NCBI RefSeq assembly: GCF_013201935.1 | Contig: NZ_CP053833.1 | Coordinates: 2,356,001 to 2,420,000, forward strand | DNA: 64,000 nucleotides | Source of the DNA: Arcobacter cloacae | GTDB lineage: Bacteria > Campylobacterota > Campylobacteria > Campylobacterales > Arcobacteraceae | Reading direction: 5' to 3' | Shown here: positions 1 to 7,320 of the stretch, in pieces | Numbering within the stretch: position 1 is the first letter of the stretch | Layout: every line of letters starts with the position of its first letter | Notes under the pieces: model-generated | The model's database searches: none | Seen by the model: the letters and a program-made list of their open reading frames with translations, nothing else | Told to the model about the DNA's origin: nothing | Program-made: the position numbers and the translations under genes

Positions 1-216
1 TTATCAGCTAATTATGGAAATATTGAATATAAAGAAGGAACTGATAAAGTAGAAGGAGAAGAAATTTATGCACAATTAACATACAAAATGAGCAAAAACT
101 TATCTACTTATGTTAGATATGGTTTATTAACTATTGATGAAACTTCTGCTGCTGGTGTAAAAAATGAAATTACAGATGGAACAGTTGGAAGATTACAAGT
201 TGAATATACATTCTAA
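1..216 (+). CDS. Outer-membrane beta-barrel (porin-like) protein, C-terminal fragment
   Basis: The reading frame is open from the first base and ends with TAA at 214-216, giving the last 71 residues of a protein that begins outside the window. The residues alternate polar and hydrophobic positions as beta strands do (for example YAQLTYKMSKNLSTYVRYG), and the protein ends ...QVEYTF with a terminal phenylalanine, the classic recognition signal for the BAM outer-membrane assembly machinery. I infer a porin or related barrel; the exact family cannot be told from the tail. A strong hairpin terminator follows. Confidence 0.75.
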   Translation, partial: LSANYGNIEYKEGTDKVEGEEIYAQLTYKMSKNLSTYVRYGLLTIDETSAAGVKNEITDGTVGRLQVEYTF

Positions 217-250
217 TTTTTTTAGAGTATAAAAACTTTTTTCTCACTTC

Positions 251-280
251 AAAGGGTTGGGGTTTCCCAACCCTTTTTTT
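251..280 (+). terminator. Rho-independent terminator of the barrel-protein gene
   Basis: An 11-bp GC-containing stem (251-261 pairing with 266-276, core GGGTTGGG/CCCAACCC) is closed by a four-base loop and followed by a run of T. It lies 35 bases after the stop codon of the outer-membrane protein fragment. Confidence 0.9.
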
Positions 281-326
281 ATTTAGAAACTTAAAACTTT
301 TTTCAATCCCAAAAATAATACATCCA

Positions 327-368
327 AAACAAGTTTCGGATTCCTATTAAAATATTTTATGTTATAAT
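327..368 (+). repeat. Repeat-plus-promoter block, copy A, ahead of the first toxin-antitoxin module
   Basis: The block begins AAACAAGTTTCGGATTCC and ends in a TATAAT -10 box at 363-368. The same block recurs at 812-859 before the second module, identical from CCTATT through TATAAT apart from a 6-base insertion and one substitution. The ATG of the first antitoxin lies 28 bases after the -10 box. It therefore looks like a shared promoter carried on a repeated unit. Confidence 0.75.
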
Positions 369-395
369 TTTGTAGATTTAAAATTAGGAATTATT

Positions 396-593
396 ATGCG
401 TACATTAAATATAAAAATAAAAGATGAATATTTTGATAAATTTGTATCTTTTCTTGAATTATTACCAAAAACAGCTATTAAAATTGAAGAACCAGCTGAA
501 AAAAATAAATTGGATAAGATAAAAAAAGAATTAAAAAATGCAATAGAAGATATAGAAGAGGGGCGTTCTAATATTATAAGAGTTATAAAATGA
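396..593 (+). CDS. Small antitoxin-like protein of a type II toxin-antitoxin module
   Basis: 65 residues, highly charged, starting MRTLNIKIKDEYFDKFVSFL. The N-terminal strand-helix pattern resembles short DNA-binding antitoxins of the ribbon-helix-helix kind, and a lysine/glutamate-rich helical C-terminus (about 35-58) could wrap a toxin. It overlaps the next gene by the four bases ATGA, the usual translational coupling of antitoxin and toxin. Its promoter is the TATAAT box of the repeat block just upstream. The antitoxin role is inferred from size, coupling and the RelE-like neighbour, not from a recognised family motif. Confidence 0.7.
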   Translation: MRTLNIKIKDEYFDKFVSFLELLPKTAIKIEEPAEKNKLDKIKKELKNAIEDIEEGRSNIIRVIK

Positions 594-799
594 AAGAATT
601 ACAAAATCTTATAATAAAGGATACTGATACATTTAATAAAGCAGTTAAAAATAGTGGCAAAAGCTCTGGATATAGACTTATCTCTTATCTTAAACTTATT
701 GAAAATGAACTTTATTTAATGTTTATCTATGATAAAAGTGAAATTGAAAATATCAATGAAAAAGAAATAGATAAATTTATTTTAGAATTATATAAATAA
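590..799 (+). CDS. RelE/HigB-type toxin, short form
   Basis: 69 residues. The segment from NSGKSSGYRLISYLKL to ELYLMFIYDKSEIENI matches the second half of RelE/HigB-family mRNA interferases: a G-K-S-x-G-x-R loop followed by two beta strands ending in a Y-x-K-S/N-E motif. Family members usually have around 90-110 residues, so the N-terminal helical part is missing or replaced by only about 20 residues (MKELQNLIIKDTDTFNKAVK). It could be a natural minimal toxin or a decayed one. It is coupled to the antitoxin by an ATGA overlap. Confidence 0.7.
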   Translation: MKELQNLIIKDTDTFNKAVKNSGKSSGYRLISYLKLIENELYLMFIYDKSEIENINEKEIDKFILELYK

Positions 800-811
800 T
801 CGAATAGTCCG

Positions 812-859
812 AAACAAGTTTCGAATTCCTATTTCTATTAAAATATTTTATGTTATAAT
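812..859 (+). repeat. Repeat-plus-promoter block, copy B, ahead of the second toxin-antitoxin module
   Basis: Second copy of the block at 327-368, with a 6-base insertion before the A/T-rich part. CGAAAC-AA-GTTTCG at its left end (810-823 region) forms a small inverted repeat. It ends in TATAAT at 854-859, placing the expected transcription start near 866. Confidence 0.75.
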
Positions 860-883
860 AAAAAAATGACAAAAAGGGCTTAT

Positions 884-1114
884 ATGGTAAGAGAAATTAT
901 CAAACCTGTTAGTGAAGTATATAATTTACATATTCCAAAAGAATACATAAATAAAAGAGTGGAAATATTGATTCTACCTTTTTCATATAATGAAAACGAT
1001 AAAAATATAGAACAGAATGATGATGTTTTAAAAAAAACTTCAGGTATTTTAAAAAATACAAATATAGACCCTTTAAAATGGCAAGAAGAAATAAGAGATG
1101 AATGGAATAAATAA
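884..1114 (+). CDS. Antitoxin of a VapBC-like module
   Basis: About 76 residues from the chosen start at 884 (82 from an in-frame ATG at 866). I prefer 884 because AAAAAGG at 871-877 is a good ribosome-binding site for it, while 866 lies at the predicted transcription start of the TATAAT box at 854-859. The N-terminus (EIIKPVSEVYNLHIPKEYIN) resembles swapped-hairpin/AbrB-like antitoxins, with I-P-K-E-Y and the strand VEILILPF. The C-terminus (TSGILKNTNIDPLKWQEEIR) is the kind of tail that binds a PIN toxin. It overlaps the toxin gene by 17 bases. Confidence 0.75.
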   Translation: MVREIIKPVSEVYNLHIPKEYINKRVEILILPFSYNENDKNIEQNDDVLKKTSGILKNTNIDPLKWQEEIRDEWNK

Positions 1115-1475
1115 TCAATATTTAATTGATTCTAATATCATAATATATCACTTAAATGGTGAAGAAATTGCAACAAATTTTTTAAGGGAAAATATTTTAA
1201 ATTGTTTTATATCAAGAATAACATTTATTGAAGTATTATCTTTTAATTTTTCAATAAATGAAAAAAATGATGTTATTAATCTATTAAATACATTCACAAT
1301 TATAGATACAAATGAAGATATATCATTGCAATGTTTAAAAAACAGAGAAATAAAAAAGATTAAATTACCCGATAATCTTATAGCATCAACTGCTCAAATC
1401 AACAATCTAATATTAGTTACAAGAAATATAAAAGATTTTGAGAATTTGGATATAAAAGTAGTTAATATTTTTTAA
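1098..1475 (+). CDS. PIN-domain ribonuclease toxin (VapC-like)
   Basis: 125 residues, typical for VapC. The acidic metal-binding residues of the PIN fold are visible: Asp in LIDSNIIIYHL near the N-terminus, Glu in ITFIEVLSF, Asp in KLPDNLIAST, and a final Asn/Asp pair in LVTRNIKDF before the closing strand. VapC toxins cleave tRNA or rRNA when the antitoxin is lost. The start overlaps the antitoxin by 17 bases, so the pair is co-translated. Confidence 0.85.
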   Translation: MNGINNQYLIDSNIIIYHLNGEEIATNFLRENILNCFISRITFIEVLSFNFSINEKNDVINLLNTFTIIDTNEDISLQCLKNREIKKIKLPDNLIASTAQINNLILVTRNIKDFENLDIKVVNIF

Positions 1476-1496
1476 TTATGGATTTTTTCATTCAGG

Positions 1497-1519
1497 AACT
1501 TGAAACAAGTTTCAGATTC
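1497..1519 (+). repeat. Repeat head, copy C, behind the VapBC-like module
   Basis: AAACAAGTTTCAGATTC at 1503-1519 repeats the first 17 bases of the blocks at 327 and 812 with one or two changes. Here it also forms a perfect inverted repeat, AACTTG-AAA-CAAGTT, at 1497-1511. The A/T-rich promoter half is not conserved in this copy. Confidence 0.65.
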
Positions 1520-1554
1520 TTAAAAGTAACTATTACTAAAATTTAACCTTATTA

Positions 1555-1563
1555 TGCTAAAAT
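1555..1563 (+). promoter_or_regulatory. Extended -10 promoter element for the cytochrome c gene
   Basis: TGCTAAAAT at 1555-1563 fits an extended -10 box of the vegetative sigma factor. It lies 28 bases before the TTG start at 1592, with AAAAAAGGA in between. Confidence 0.5.
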
Positions 1564-1591
1564 CTTACAAAATTTAAAAAAGGATTTTATC

Positions 1592-2227
1592 TTGAAAAAA
1601 GCAATTCTTTCAACTATTTTATTATTTGGAACTACATCTATTTTTGCTCAAACTACTATGTGTTTCAAAGAAAATCACTCATCTATGAGCACTATTGAAA
1701 CTACAGCTTTAAACGGTGGGGCATGTGATGGGAAATATTCTATAAATGATATGAAGAAAAAAGGTTGGATTGTTGATGATATCAAAATCTCTCAATCTGC
1801 AAATGGTATGAACTTTATCTATATTTTAAAAACTCCTACATCAGCAACTCCTGTTATTACTGGAAATGTATCAGCAAATAGTGAAGAGATGGAAGCTAGA
1901 ATTTTAGCAAAATTAGAAGAGAAAAAAGTAGCACAAGAAAAAGCAAAAGTTGAAGAAGAGTTAAAAGAAGCAGCTATTGATGCACAAAATCTTTATATTA
2001 ACAAATGTCAATCTTGCCACGGAACAAATGGTGAAACATCAAAATCAGGTTCAAGAGCATTAAAAGATTTAACAGTTGAACAAATGGAAGAATCAATCAA
2101 AGATTACAAACTTGGAAGAATAGACAGAATGAGTGCTACAACAACTGCACCAATTCATACAAATAACCTTGATACAAAAACTATCAAAGGTATTCATCAT
2201 TATTTAAATAATTTAAATAATAAATAA
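1592..2227 (+). CDS. Periplasmic monoheme cytochrome c with an N-terminal extra domain
   Basis: 211 residues from a TTG start preceded by AAAAAAGGA. Residues 1-19 are a signal peptide ending FAQ. A domain at about 20-80 carries two cysteines (C24, C45) that could form a disulfide. A charged coiled-coil linker (about 97-131, alternating K and E) leads to a class I cytochrome domain with heme motif CQSCH at 139-143. A methionine such as that in RIDRMSATTT may be the distal ligand. It is probably a soluble electron carrier or accessory subunit. The neighbouring genes do not say which enzyme it serves. Confidence 0.8.
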   Translation: MKKAILSTILLFGTTSIFAQTTMCFKENHSSMSTIETTALNGGACDGKYSINDMKKKGWIVDDIKISQSANGMNFIYILKTPTSATPVITGNVSANSEEMEARILAKLEEKKVAQEKAKVEEELKEAAIDAQNLYINKCQSCHGTNGETSKSGSRALKDLTVEQMEESIKDYKLGRIDRMSATTTAPIHTNNLDTKTIKGIHHYLNNLNNK

Positions 2228-2232
2228 AAGAA

Positions 2233-2260
2233 TAAGGCTTTGCCTTAGTCTTTCTTTTTT
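2233..2260 (+). terminator. Rho-independent terminator after the cytochrome c gene
   Basis: TAAGGC (2233-2238), a TTT loop and GCCTTA (2242-2247) are followed by a T-rich tail to 2260, directly after the cytochrome stop codon. Confidence 0.75.
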
Positions 2261-2291
2261 AGCTCTAATCACTCTTTATACATAATTAAAG

Positions 2292-2297
2292 TATAAT
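2292..2297 (+). promoter_or_regulatory. -10 box of prfB
   Basis: A consensus TATAAT lies 27 bases before the prfB ATG, with the ribosome-binding site AAAGGA at 2308-2313 between them. Confidence 0.65.
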
Positions 2298-2323
2298 TCC
2301 TCTTTTTAAAGGATTAGAACTAC

Positions 2324-3418
2324 ATGGACGCATACGAATACTCAGAACTATTAAAACTTCTAAATACTAAACTAAACAATATCAAAGGTATACTAAAACC
2401 TGATGATTTAAATAAAAGACTAAAAGAAATCGAAGAAGATGAAGCTTCTCAAGACTTTTGGAATAATGTAGAAAATGCTACAAAAATTGGTATTGAAAAA
2501 AATAGAATTTTAGGTAAATTAGCCAAATTTAATAAAGCAAATGACTCTTTAAAAGGGACAAATGAACTATATGAAATGGCAAATGATGAAAAAGATGAAG
2601 AGACTTTAGAGATGCTTTATGATGAAGCAGAAGAGTTAGAAAAACTTATCAAATCAACTGAAATTTCTGTGATGCTTTCTAATCCTGATGATGCTTCAAA
2701 TGCAATTGTTTCTATTCATCCAGGAGCTGGAGGAACAGAATCACAAGATTGGGCAAGTATTCTTTATAGAATGTATTTAAGATGGGCGGAGAGAAATGAT
2801 TTTAAAGTTGAAATTTTAGATTATCAAGCAGGTGATGAAGCTGGGATAAAAGATGTTTCATTTATCATAAAAGGTGAAAATGCTTATGGTTATATGAAAG
2901 CTGAAAATGGTATTCACAGACTTGTAAGAATCTCTCCATTTGACTCAAACGCAAAAAGACACACATCTTTTTCATCTGTTATGGTAAGTCCTGAAATTGA
3001 TGATAATATTAACATTGTGATTGAAGATAAAGATATTAGAATTGATACATATAGAGCAAGTGGAGCTGGTGGACAACACGTAAATAAAACAGAATCAGCT
3101 ATTAGAATCACTCACATTCCAACTGGAATTGTCGTTCAATGCCAAAATGATAGATCTCAACATAAAAATAAAGATAGTGCATTTAAAATGTTAAAATCAA
3201 GACTTTATGAATTTGAGCTTGAAAAACAACAAGCAACAAAAGATGGTGTTGAAAAGAGTGATAATGGATGGGGACATCAAATTAGATCTTACGTACTACA
3301 ACCATATCAACAAGTAAAAGATAGTAGAAGTAATATTGGTTATTCAAATGTTGATGCTATTTTAGACGGAGATATCACAAAAATCATAGAAGATGTTTTA
3401 ATAGCAACTGCTAAATAG
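2324..3418 (+). CDS. prfB: Peptide chain release factor 2
   Basis: 364 residues, the normal RF2 length. RF2 recognises UGA and UAA stop codons and triggers hydrolysis of peptidyl-tRNA. The recognition tripeptide SPF is in [12 protein letters not shown], and the universal GGQ catalytic loop is in [14 protein letters not shown]. The helical N-terminal domain is present. The frame is continuous from the ATG, so the programmed +1 frameshift that autoregulates prfB in E. coli is absent. It stands alone, with its own promoter, and its stop is five bases from the convergent addB-like gene. Confidence 0.97.
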   Translation: MDAYEYSELLKLLNTKLNNIKGILKPDDLNKRLKEIEEDEASQDFWNNVENATKIGIEKNRILGKLAKFNKANDSLKGTNELYEMANDEKDEETLEMLYDEAEELEKLIKSTEISVMLSNPDDASNAIVSIHPGAGGTESQDWASILYRMYLRWAERNDFKVEILDYQAGDEAGIKDVSFIIKGENAYGYMKAENGIHRLVRISPFDSNAKRHTSFSSVMVSPEIDDNINIVIEDKDIRIDTYRASGAGGQHVNKTESAIRITHIPTGIVVQCQNDRSQHKNKDSAFKMLKSRLYEFELEKQQATKDGVEKSDNGWGHQIRSYVLQPYQQVKDSRSNIGYSNVDAILDGDITKIIEDVLIATAK

Positions 3419-3423
3419 AGTAA

Positions 3424-5793
3424 TTATTCCCTATTACAAATAGTTTTATAACTACAATAAATACAATTTGATTTATCTTCACATTTAGAAAAAGAGATTT
3501 CATCTTTTGAAATCTCTTTTAATTCATCAAACTTTAGACTCAATAAATCAAGTTTTTCATATAGTGCCTCTTCTTTGATTAAAGATGTTTCATTTAAATT
3601 ATAATAATAGGCTTTTATATTATTTGTTTGAAAAAATTGATTCATAGCAATATAATAAAACTCTAGTTGAAAATCATCACTTTTTTCATAATTCTTTAAA
3701 GTATCAACACTTAGAGTTGATGAAGTCTTGTAATCAATAAGTTCATAACTATCCTCATATTTATCAATTCTATCAATTACACCTTTTATCTTAATTCCAT
3801 TAAATAAACACTCAAAGTTTTTTTCTAATGCAACAATTTTTCTATTTTTCAATCGTTCTTTATCTAATATATAAAAATCATAAAGTTTCTTTTTCCAAAT
3901 TTCTAAATCTAAAATCAAAAAAGGATTTGTACTTTTGTATTTTGCAAATAATTGCTCGATTTTTTCAAAATTTAAATCTTCTAAATCATTATCTAAAGTA
4001 TAAAAATCTTCTAAAATCGCATGTATTATTTCACCCAACTCGTAAGCTTTTGGTTTTAAAGATATTGAATGTTCTTTAATTTTTAAAATATACTGTAAAT
4101 AAAACTTTCTTTTACATTGAAGAAATATCTTAAAAGAAGTGGCTGACCATGTAAATTTTGTTAAATCAATTTTTTCTATAATCTCTTGTTCAAAATAGGA
4201 TATTTTATGATTATCATATAAAATATGTTTGTAAAAATTGTCATTTGTATCTGTAATAATTCGTTTTTCAAAAAGTTCATTTGCAAATCTTGAAATCTGA
4301 CTTGTATCAGAATTAACATATGATATAAAAACATTTTTAGATGAATTTACCAATCTTTTATAATAATACTTTTGTAAATTTTCCCTATCAAACTGTGTAG
4401 GTAAGTTTGCTAATTGTTTTAGTTTTGTTGATAAAAATTTATCTTTTATTGAAATTTTTGGAATAAATGATTCATTAAAATCACAAATAATTACAGCATC
4501 AAACTCTAAAGCCCTTGTCTCTAATAAACCCAAAACTGTAATCTTTCCAGAATTTACATCATCTAAAGTTAATTTTACTAATTTTTGTAAAAATATTTTA
4601 TATACATCTTTTAATAAAATATTATTTTGTCTTGAAAAAAGAATAATATTTAACTTATATAAAAGTTCATCATACTTTTGTATAAGTTCTATATTTGACT
4701 CTTTTGATTTTATAAAATCAGTAATAAATGAAAAATTTTCTTTTGATACAACCTTATTCCATAAATATTTTATTTTTTCATCGACAAATTTTTTATCAAT
4801 TTTCAAAAACTCTAAATTTGATACATTTTTTATTTCAGCTTCACTTAAATACAAATATATTGCATTTGCAATTTGATAAAGATTTGTATTTTTTATACTT
4901 TTCCCCATAGCGTAGTTAAAATATTTCTCATCATCAAATAACTCAATATATGAAGCAAAACTTTCATCAGGTAATACTAATGCTATTTTTGAAGGATTTA
5001 TACCCTTATTTATACATATTTGTATAGATGATTTTATATATGCAATTTGATTTAATCTTGAAGAAAATCCCTTTGTTTCTAAAAATTCTAATCTATTTAT
5101 TATAGGTGTTTCTTCTAAAATCTTTTTATTAGTCAAATCTAATTTGTATTTAAAATCTAGTTTTATCTCTAATTTTAAATCTTCAAATACTTCTAATGAT
5201 TTTTGATTATAAGAATTTGAATAAAAAACAATTTTAAAATCTATTAGTTCTGATATTTTTCTAATCATATCAAACTCTATTTTTGTAAAATAACCTTCAA
5301 AATTCAACTCTATTTCATTGAATTTTTTCAAAAAATCTTCATTTATTTTATAATGGTTATTTATGTTTATTCTATCAACATAACTATTTTTTTCCAAAAT
5401 ATTTATATAATTAGTTTTTATTGATTGAAGTATTTGCAAATGCTCTAAATAAAAATCATAAGTATCCACATCTTGTATCTGAGATATTTCAACTTTTTCA
5501 CTAGATAACTCTAAAAAAAATCTATATATATAATCACTTTGTTTTAGAAATTTTGTAAAATTATCAGAAATACCAAGTTTTTTTATATCTATATTTTTTA
5601 TTGCCTCATTTAAAAAAAGAACTCTCTGTTCTTCTTCACAATATTTTAAATTAGATAATGTTATGGATTTTTTGAAAAATTCATCAATAGTTAAAGTAGA
5701 AGGCAAAAGAGTATTTTCACCCTTTTGCTTAGAAATTAGTTCTCTTATTACTCTTGAAGTAGGAAAAACTAAAAGTTTTTTTTTAAATTGCAT
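3424..5793 (-). CDS. addB: AddB-like PD-(D/E)XK nuclease subunit of a recombination exonuclease
   Basis: 789 residues. The C-terminus has the PD-(D/E)XK nuclease core (GVIDRIDK...YELIDYKTSS), followed by a cysteine cluster (CEDKSNCIYCSYKTIC) that with an upstream Cys (KIFLQCKRK) would hold the 4Fe-4S staple of AddB nucleases. The N-terminal half is a degenerate helicase-like region (starts KLLVFPTSRVIREL). AddAB processes double-strand breaks for RecA. AddA is not adjacent, and no partner lies in the window other than a separate UvrD-type helicase. It overlaps the upstream FixH-like gene by 11 bases, so it seems to be the tail of the cbb3 oxidase operon. Confidence 0.85.
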   Translation of the reverse strand: MQFKKKLLVFPTSRVIRELISKQKGENTLLPSTLTIDEFFKKSITLSNLKYCEEEQRVLFLNEAIKNIDIKKLGISDNFTKFLKQSDYIYRFFLELSSEKVEISQIQDVDTYDFYLEHLQILQSIKTNYINILEKNSYVDRININNHYKINEDFLKKFNEIELNFEGYFTKIEFDMIRKISELIDFKIVFYSNSYNQKSLEVFEDLKLEIKLDFKYKLDLTNKKILEETPIINRLEFLETKGFSSRLNQIAYIKSSIQICINKGINPSKIALVLPDESFASYIELFDDEKYFNYAMGKSIKNTNLYQIANAIYLYLSEAEIKNVSNLEFLKIDKKFVDEKIKYLWNKVVSKENFSFITDFIKSKESNIELIQKYDELLYKLNIILFSRQNNILLKDVYKIFLQKLVKLTLDDVNSGKITVLGLLETRALEFDAVIICDFNESFIPKISIKDKFLSTKLKQLANLPTQFDRENLQKYYYKRLVNSSKNVFISYVNSDTSQISRFANELFEKRIITDTNDNFYKHILYDNHKISYFEQEIIEKIDLTKFTWSATSFKIFLQCKRKFYLQYILKIKEHSISLKPKAYELGEIIHAILEDFYTLDNDLEDLNFEKIEQLFAKYKSTNPFLILDLEIWKKKLYDFYILDKERLKNRKIVALEKNFECLFNGIKIKGVIDRIDKYEDSYELIDYKTSSTLSVDTLKNYEKSDDFQLEFYYIAMNQFFQTNNIKAYYYNLNETSLIKEEALYEKLDLLSLKFDELKEISKDEISFSKCEDKSNCIYCSYKTICNRE

Positions 5794-6340
5794 TTGTCTT
5801 AATATAGATATAGCCTACATTTTCATCAACTTTGAAACTTCCTGTAATAAGCCAGTTATTTTCATCTTTTATTTCTATATCTGAACTAAAAGTTCCATCT
5901 GTATTAACAAAATTTTCGTTAGTTAATATAGTATCACTATCAGCAGAAATAGTTTTACTTACAATAATTTCAATTTTAATATCTTTTTTTTCATTAGTTT
6001 GTTTATCAGTAACTATAACTTTTAAACTATTTTGCCCAACTTTTAAGATATTTTTATGTTGTGAATATTTTTCTAAAACTCTTTGTGATAGTTTTATATC
6101 ATCCGTTGTTAATCCAAATTTTACTTCATTAATATAAAATTCAAAATCATATTTAGCTTGAAAAATAGCATTTGATTCCATTATATTATTGTAATTTTCA
6201 TCAACATCTTGATACTTTTGCATAAAACTTCTATCTTCAATAACAGGAACGCTCATTGCACTTTTAACAGTCCATATAATCATTGAAAAAACAAAACTAA
6301 AAATAGCTATAAAAAACAATGGCCAATAATTTCTTTTCAT
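5783..6340 (-). CDS. FixH-like membrane-anchored periplasmic protein
   Basis: 185 residues: one N-terminal membrane helix (about 8-27) followed by a periplasmic beta-rich domain. The pattern of strands (FEFYINEVKFGLTTDD, NSLKVIVTDK, NWLITGSFKV) and the position downstream of ccoNOQP suggest the FixH/YtkA-like family, which assists maturation of cbb3 oxidase and copper handling. The family call is by resemblance and context. There is no ccoG, ccoI or ccoS next to it. The end overlaps addB by 11 bases. Confidence 0.65.
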   Translation of the reverse strand: MKRNYWPLFFIAIFSFVFSMIIWTVKSAMSVPVIEDRSFMQKYQDVDENYNNIMESNAIFQAKYDFEFYINEVKFGLTTDDIKLSQRVLEKYSQHKNILKVGQNSLKVIVTDKQTNEKKDIKIEIIVSKTISADSDTILTNENFVNTDGTFSSDIEIKDENNWLITGSFKVDENVGYIYIKTNAI

Positions 6341-6344
6341 GTTT

Positions 6345-6974
6345 CTACTTTCTTCTTTTTAATATTGCGTAAGTATATGCTAATAATCCTAAAACTATCA
6401 ATGTATACATAGTAACTCGCCAAATAGTACTTGATACTTTTCCACTATTTCCAATACTACTTTCAAGTTTTATATTTTTTGAATCAGCCAAAATATCACC
6501 AATAGCTGCATAACCATTTAGTGTTGCAGCACTTACTTTTGCATATAGTGTATTTTTATCTTTCGAAGCTAATAATGGAACTACATAACCATTTAAAATA
6601 TCATTTTTATCAAGAGTATTTTTTAATTCATCACTAAAAAGTAAATTTACATGAGTTTCATCAACAGCAATAGTTAATAACACATAAGGTTTATTAAGAG
6701 TATTAACAATTTCGTTTTCAATAACTTTTATAGCTTCAATTTTATCTTTTGTATTAATATTTTCACCTAAACCTAAAGTAGATTTTGCATATACATATAT
6801 ATTAACGCCTAATTTAGATTTAACTTCAGCACCTATTTCATTTATTTTGATTTTTGCTCTATCATCTATTAATTTATCATCATTTAGTATGAAATCTTGA
6901 GCTAGTAAGTTTGAGCATAAAAAAAGCAGAAGTGAAAAAATCACTCCTACTTTAAGAAAATTAAATCTTTTCAT
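6345..6974 (-). CDS. TPM-domain protein with signal peptide and C-terminal membrane anchor
   Basis: 209 residues. It has a signal peptide (residues 1-25, ending LLAQ), a domain at about 30-165 resembling TPM folds (DDRAKIKINEIGAEVKSKLGVNIYVY, then NKPYVLLTIAVDE), one membrane helix near the C-terminus (about 185-204) and a basic cytosolic tail KRRK. TPM proteins are linked to membrane protein turnover and to photosystem or respiratory complex repair in other organisms. Placement inside the cbb3 operon suggests a job in oxidase assembly or repair, but this is inferred. Its ATG shares one base with the stop codon of the 30-residue peptide upstream. Confidence 0.65.
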   Translation of the reverse strand: MKRFNFLKVGVIFSLLLFLCSNLLAQDFILNDDKLIDDRAKIKINEIGAEVKSKLGVNIYVYAKSTLGLGENINTKDKIEAIKVIENEIVNTLNKPYVLLTIAVDETHVNLLFSDELKNTLDKNDILNGYVVPLLASKDKNTLYAKVSAATLNGYAAIGDILADSKNIKLESSIGNSGKVSSTIWRVTMYTLIVLGLLAYTYAILKRRK

Positions 6975-7066
6975 TAACCAACAAACACTTTTGTAGAATC
7001 AAAGAAACCATAGTATGCAGTCATTATAGCTGCAACTACAAGTAAAATACCTATAATTTTTTCCAT
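6974..7066 (-). CDS. 30-residue single-helix membrane peptide in the cbb3 oxidase operon
   Basis: A 31-codon frame encodes MEKIIGILLVVAAIMTAYYG plus ten more residues ending VFVG. Almost the whole peptide is one transmembrane helix with a lysine at the N-terminal end. A strong ribosome-binding site, AAGGGG, overlaps the stop codon of the DUF4006-type gene and sits at ideal spacing. The peptide's own stop overlaps the ATG of the TPM gene by one base (TAATG). This double coupling argues for a real gene, probably a small oxidase-associated subunit. No family is recognised. Confidence 0.7.
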   Translation of the reverse strand: MEKIIGILLVVAAIMTAYYGFFDSTKVFVG

Positions 7067-7076
7067 ATTTTACCCC

Positions 7077-7319
7077 TTATTTACCATTACCAACAAGTTG
7101 GTAATGTGTGTGATTATCAGAACTATTCATTTTTAAACCATTTAAATCTTGATTAATTTGGTAAAAATTTGTAGCTTCATTTTGTTGTACTTTTATTCCA
7201 TTATAAGTTAATACTACAAGAATAGTTAATAATAACGCTGTTGCTATTAACATTCCTGTGATACCACTTAATTTAAAAATACCTCTTTCGTTTTCGTTCA
7301 TTTGTGTATTACCAGCCAT
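7077..7319 (-). CDS. DUF4006-type small membrane protein of the cbb3 oxidase cluster
   Basis: 80 residues with a single transmembrane helix at about 21-42 (TGMLIATALLLTILVVLTYNG) and a hydrophilic remainder. A small protein of this type directly after ccoP is a Campylobacterota hallmark (DUF4006 family as I recall it). It starts one base after the ccoP stop and is followed by the 30-residue peptide. It may stabilise the oxidase; no catalytic residues are visible. Confidence 0.75.
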   Translation of the reverse strand: MAGNTQMNENERGIFKLSGITGMLIATALLLTILVVLTYNGIKVQQNEATNFYQINQDLNGLKMNSSDNHTHYQLVGNGK

Positions 7320-7320
7320 A

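Noticed and set aside
909-1118. A 69-codon frame on the minus strand within the second toxin-antitoxin module
   Set aside because: It lies fully opposite the antitoxin and the toxin start, has no ribosome-binding site I can see, and its composition is that of a complement shadow.
2324-3418. Possible programmed frameshift in prfB
   Set aside because: The frame is open and complete from ATG to stop at full RF2 length, so no frameshift is needed.
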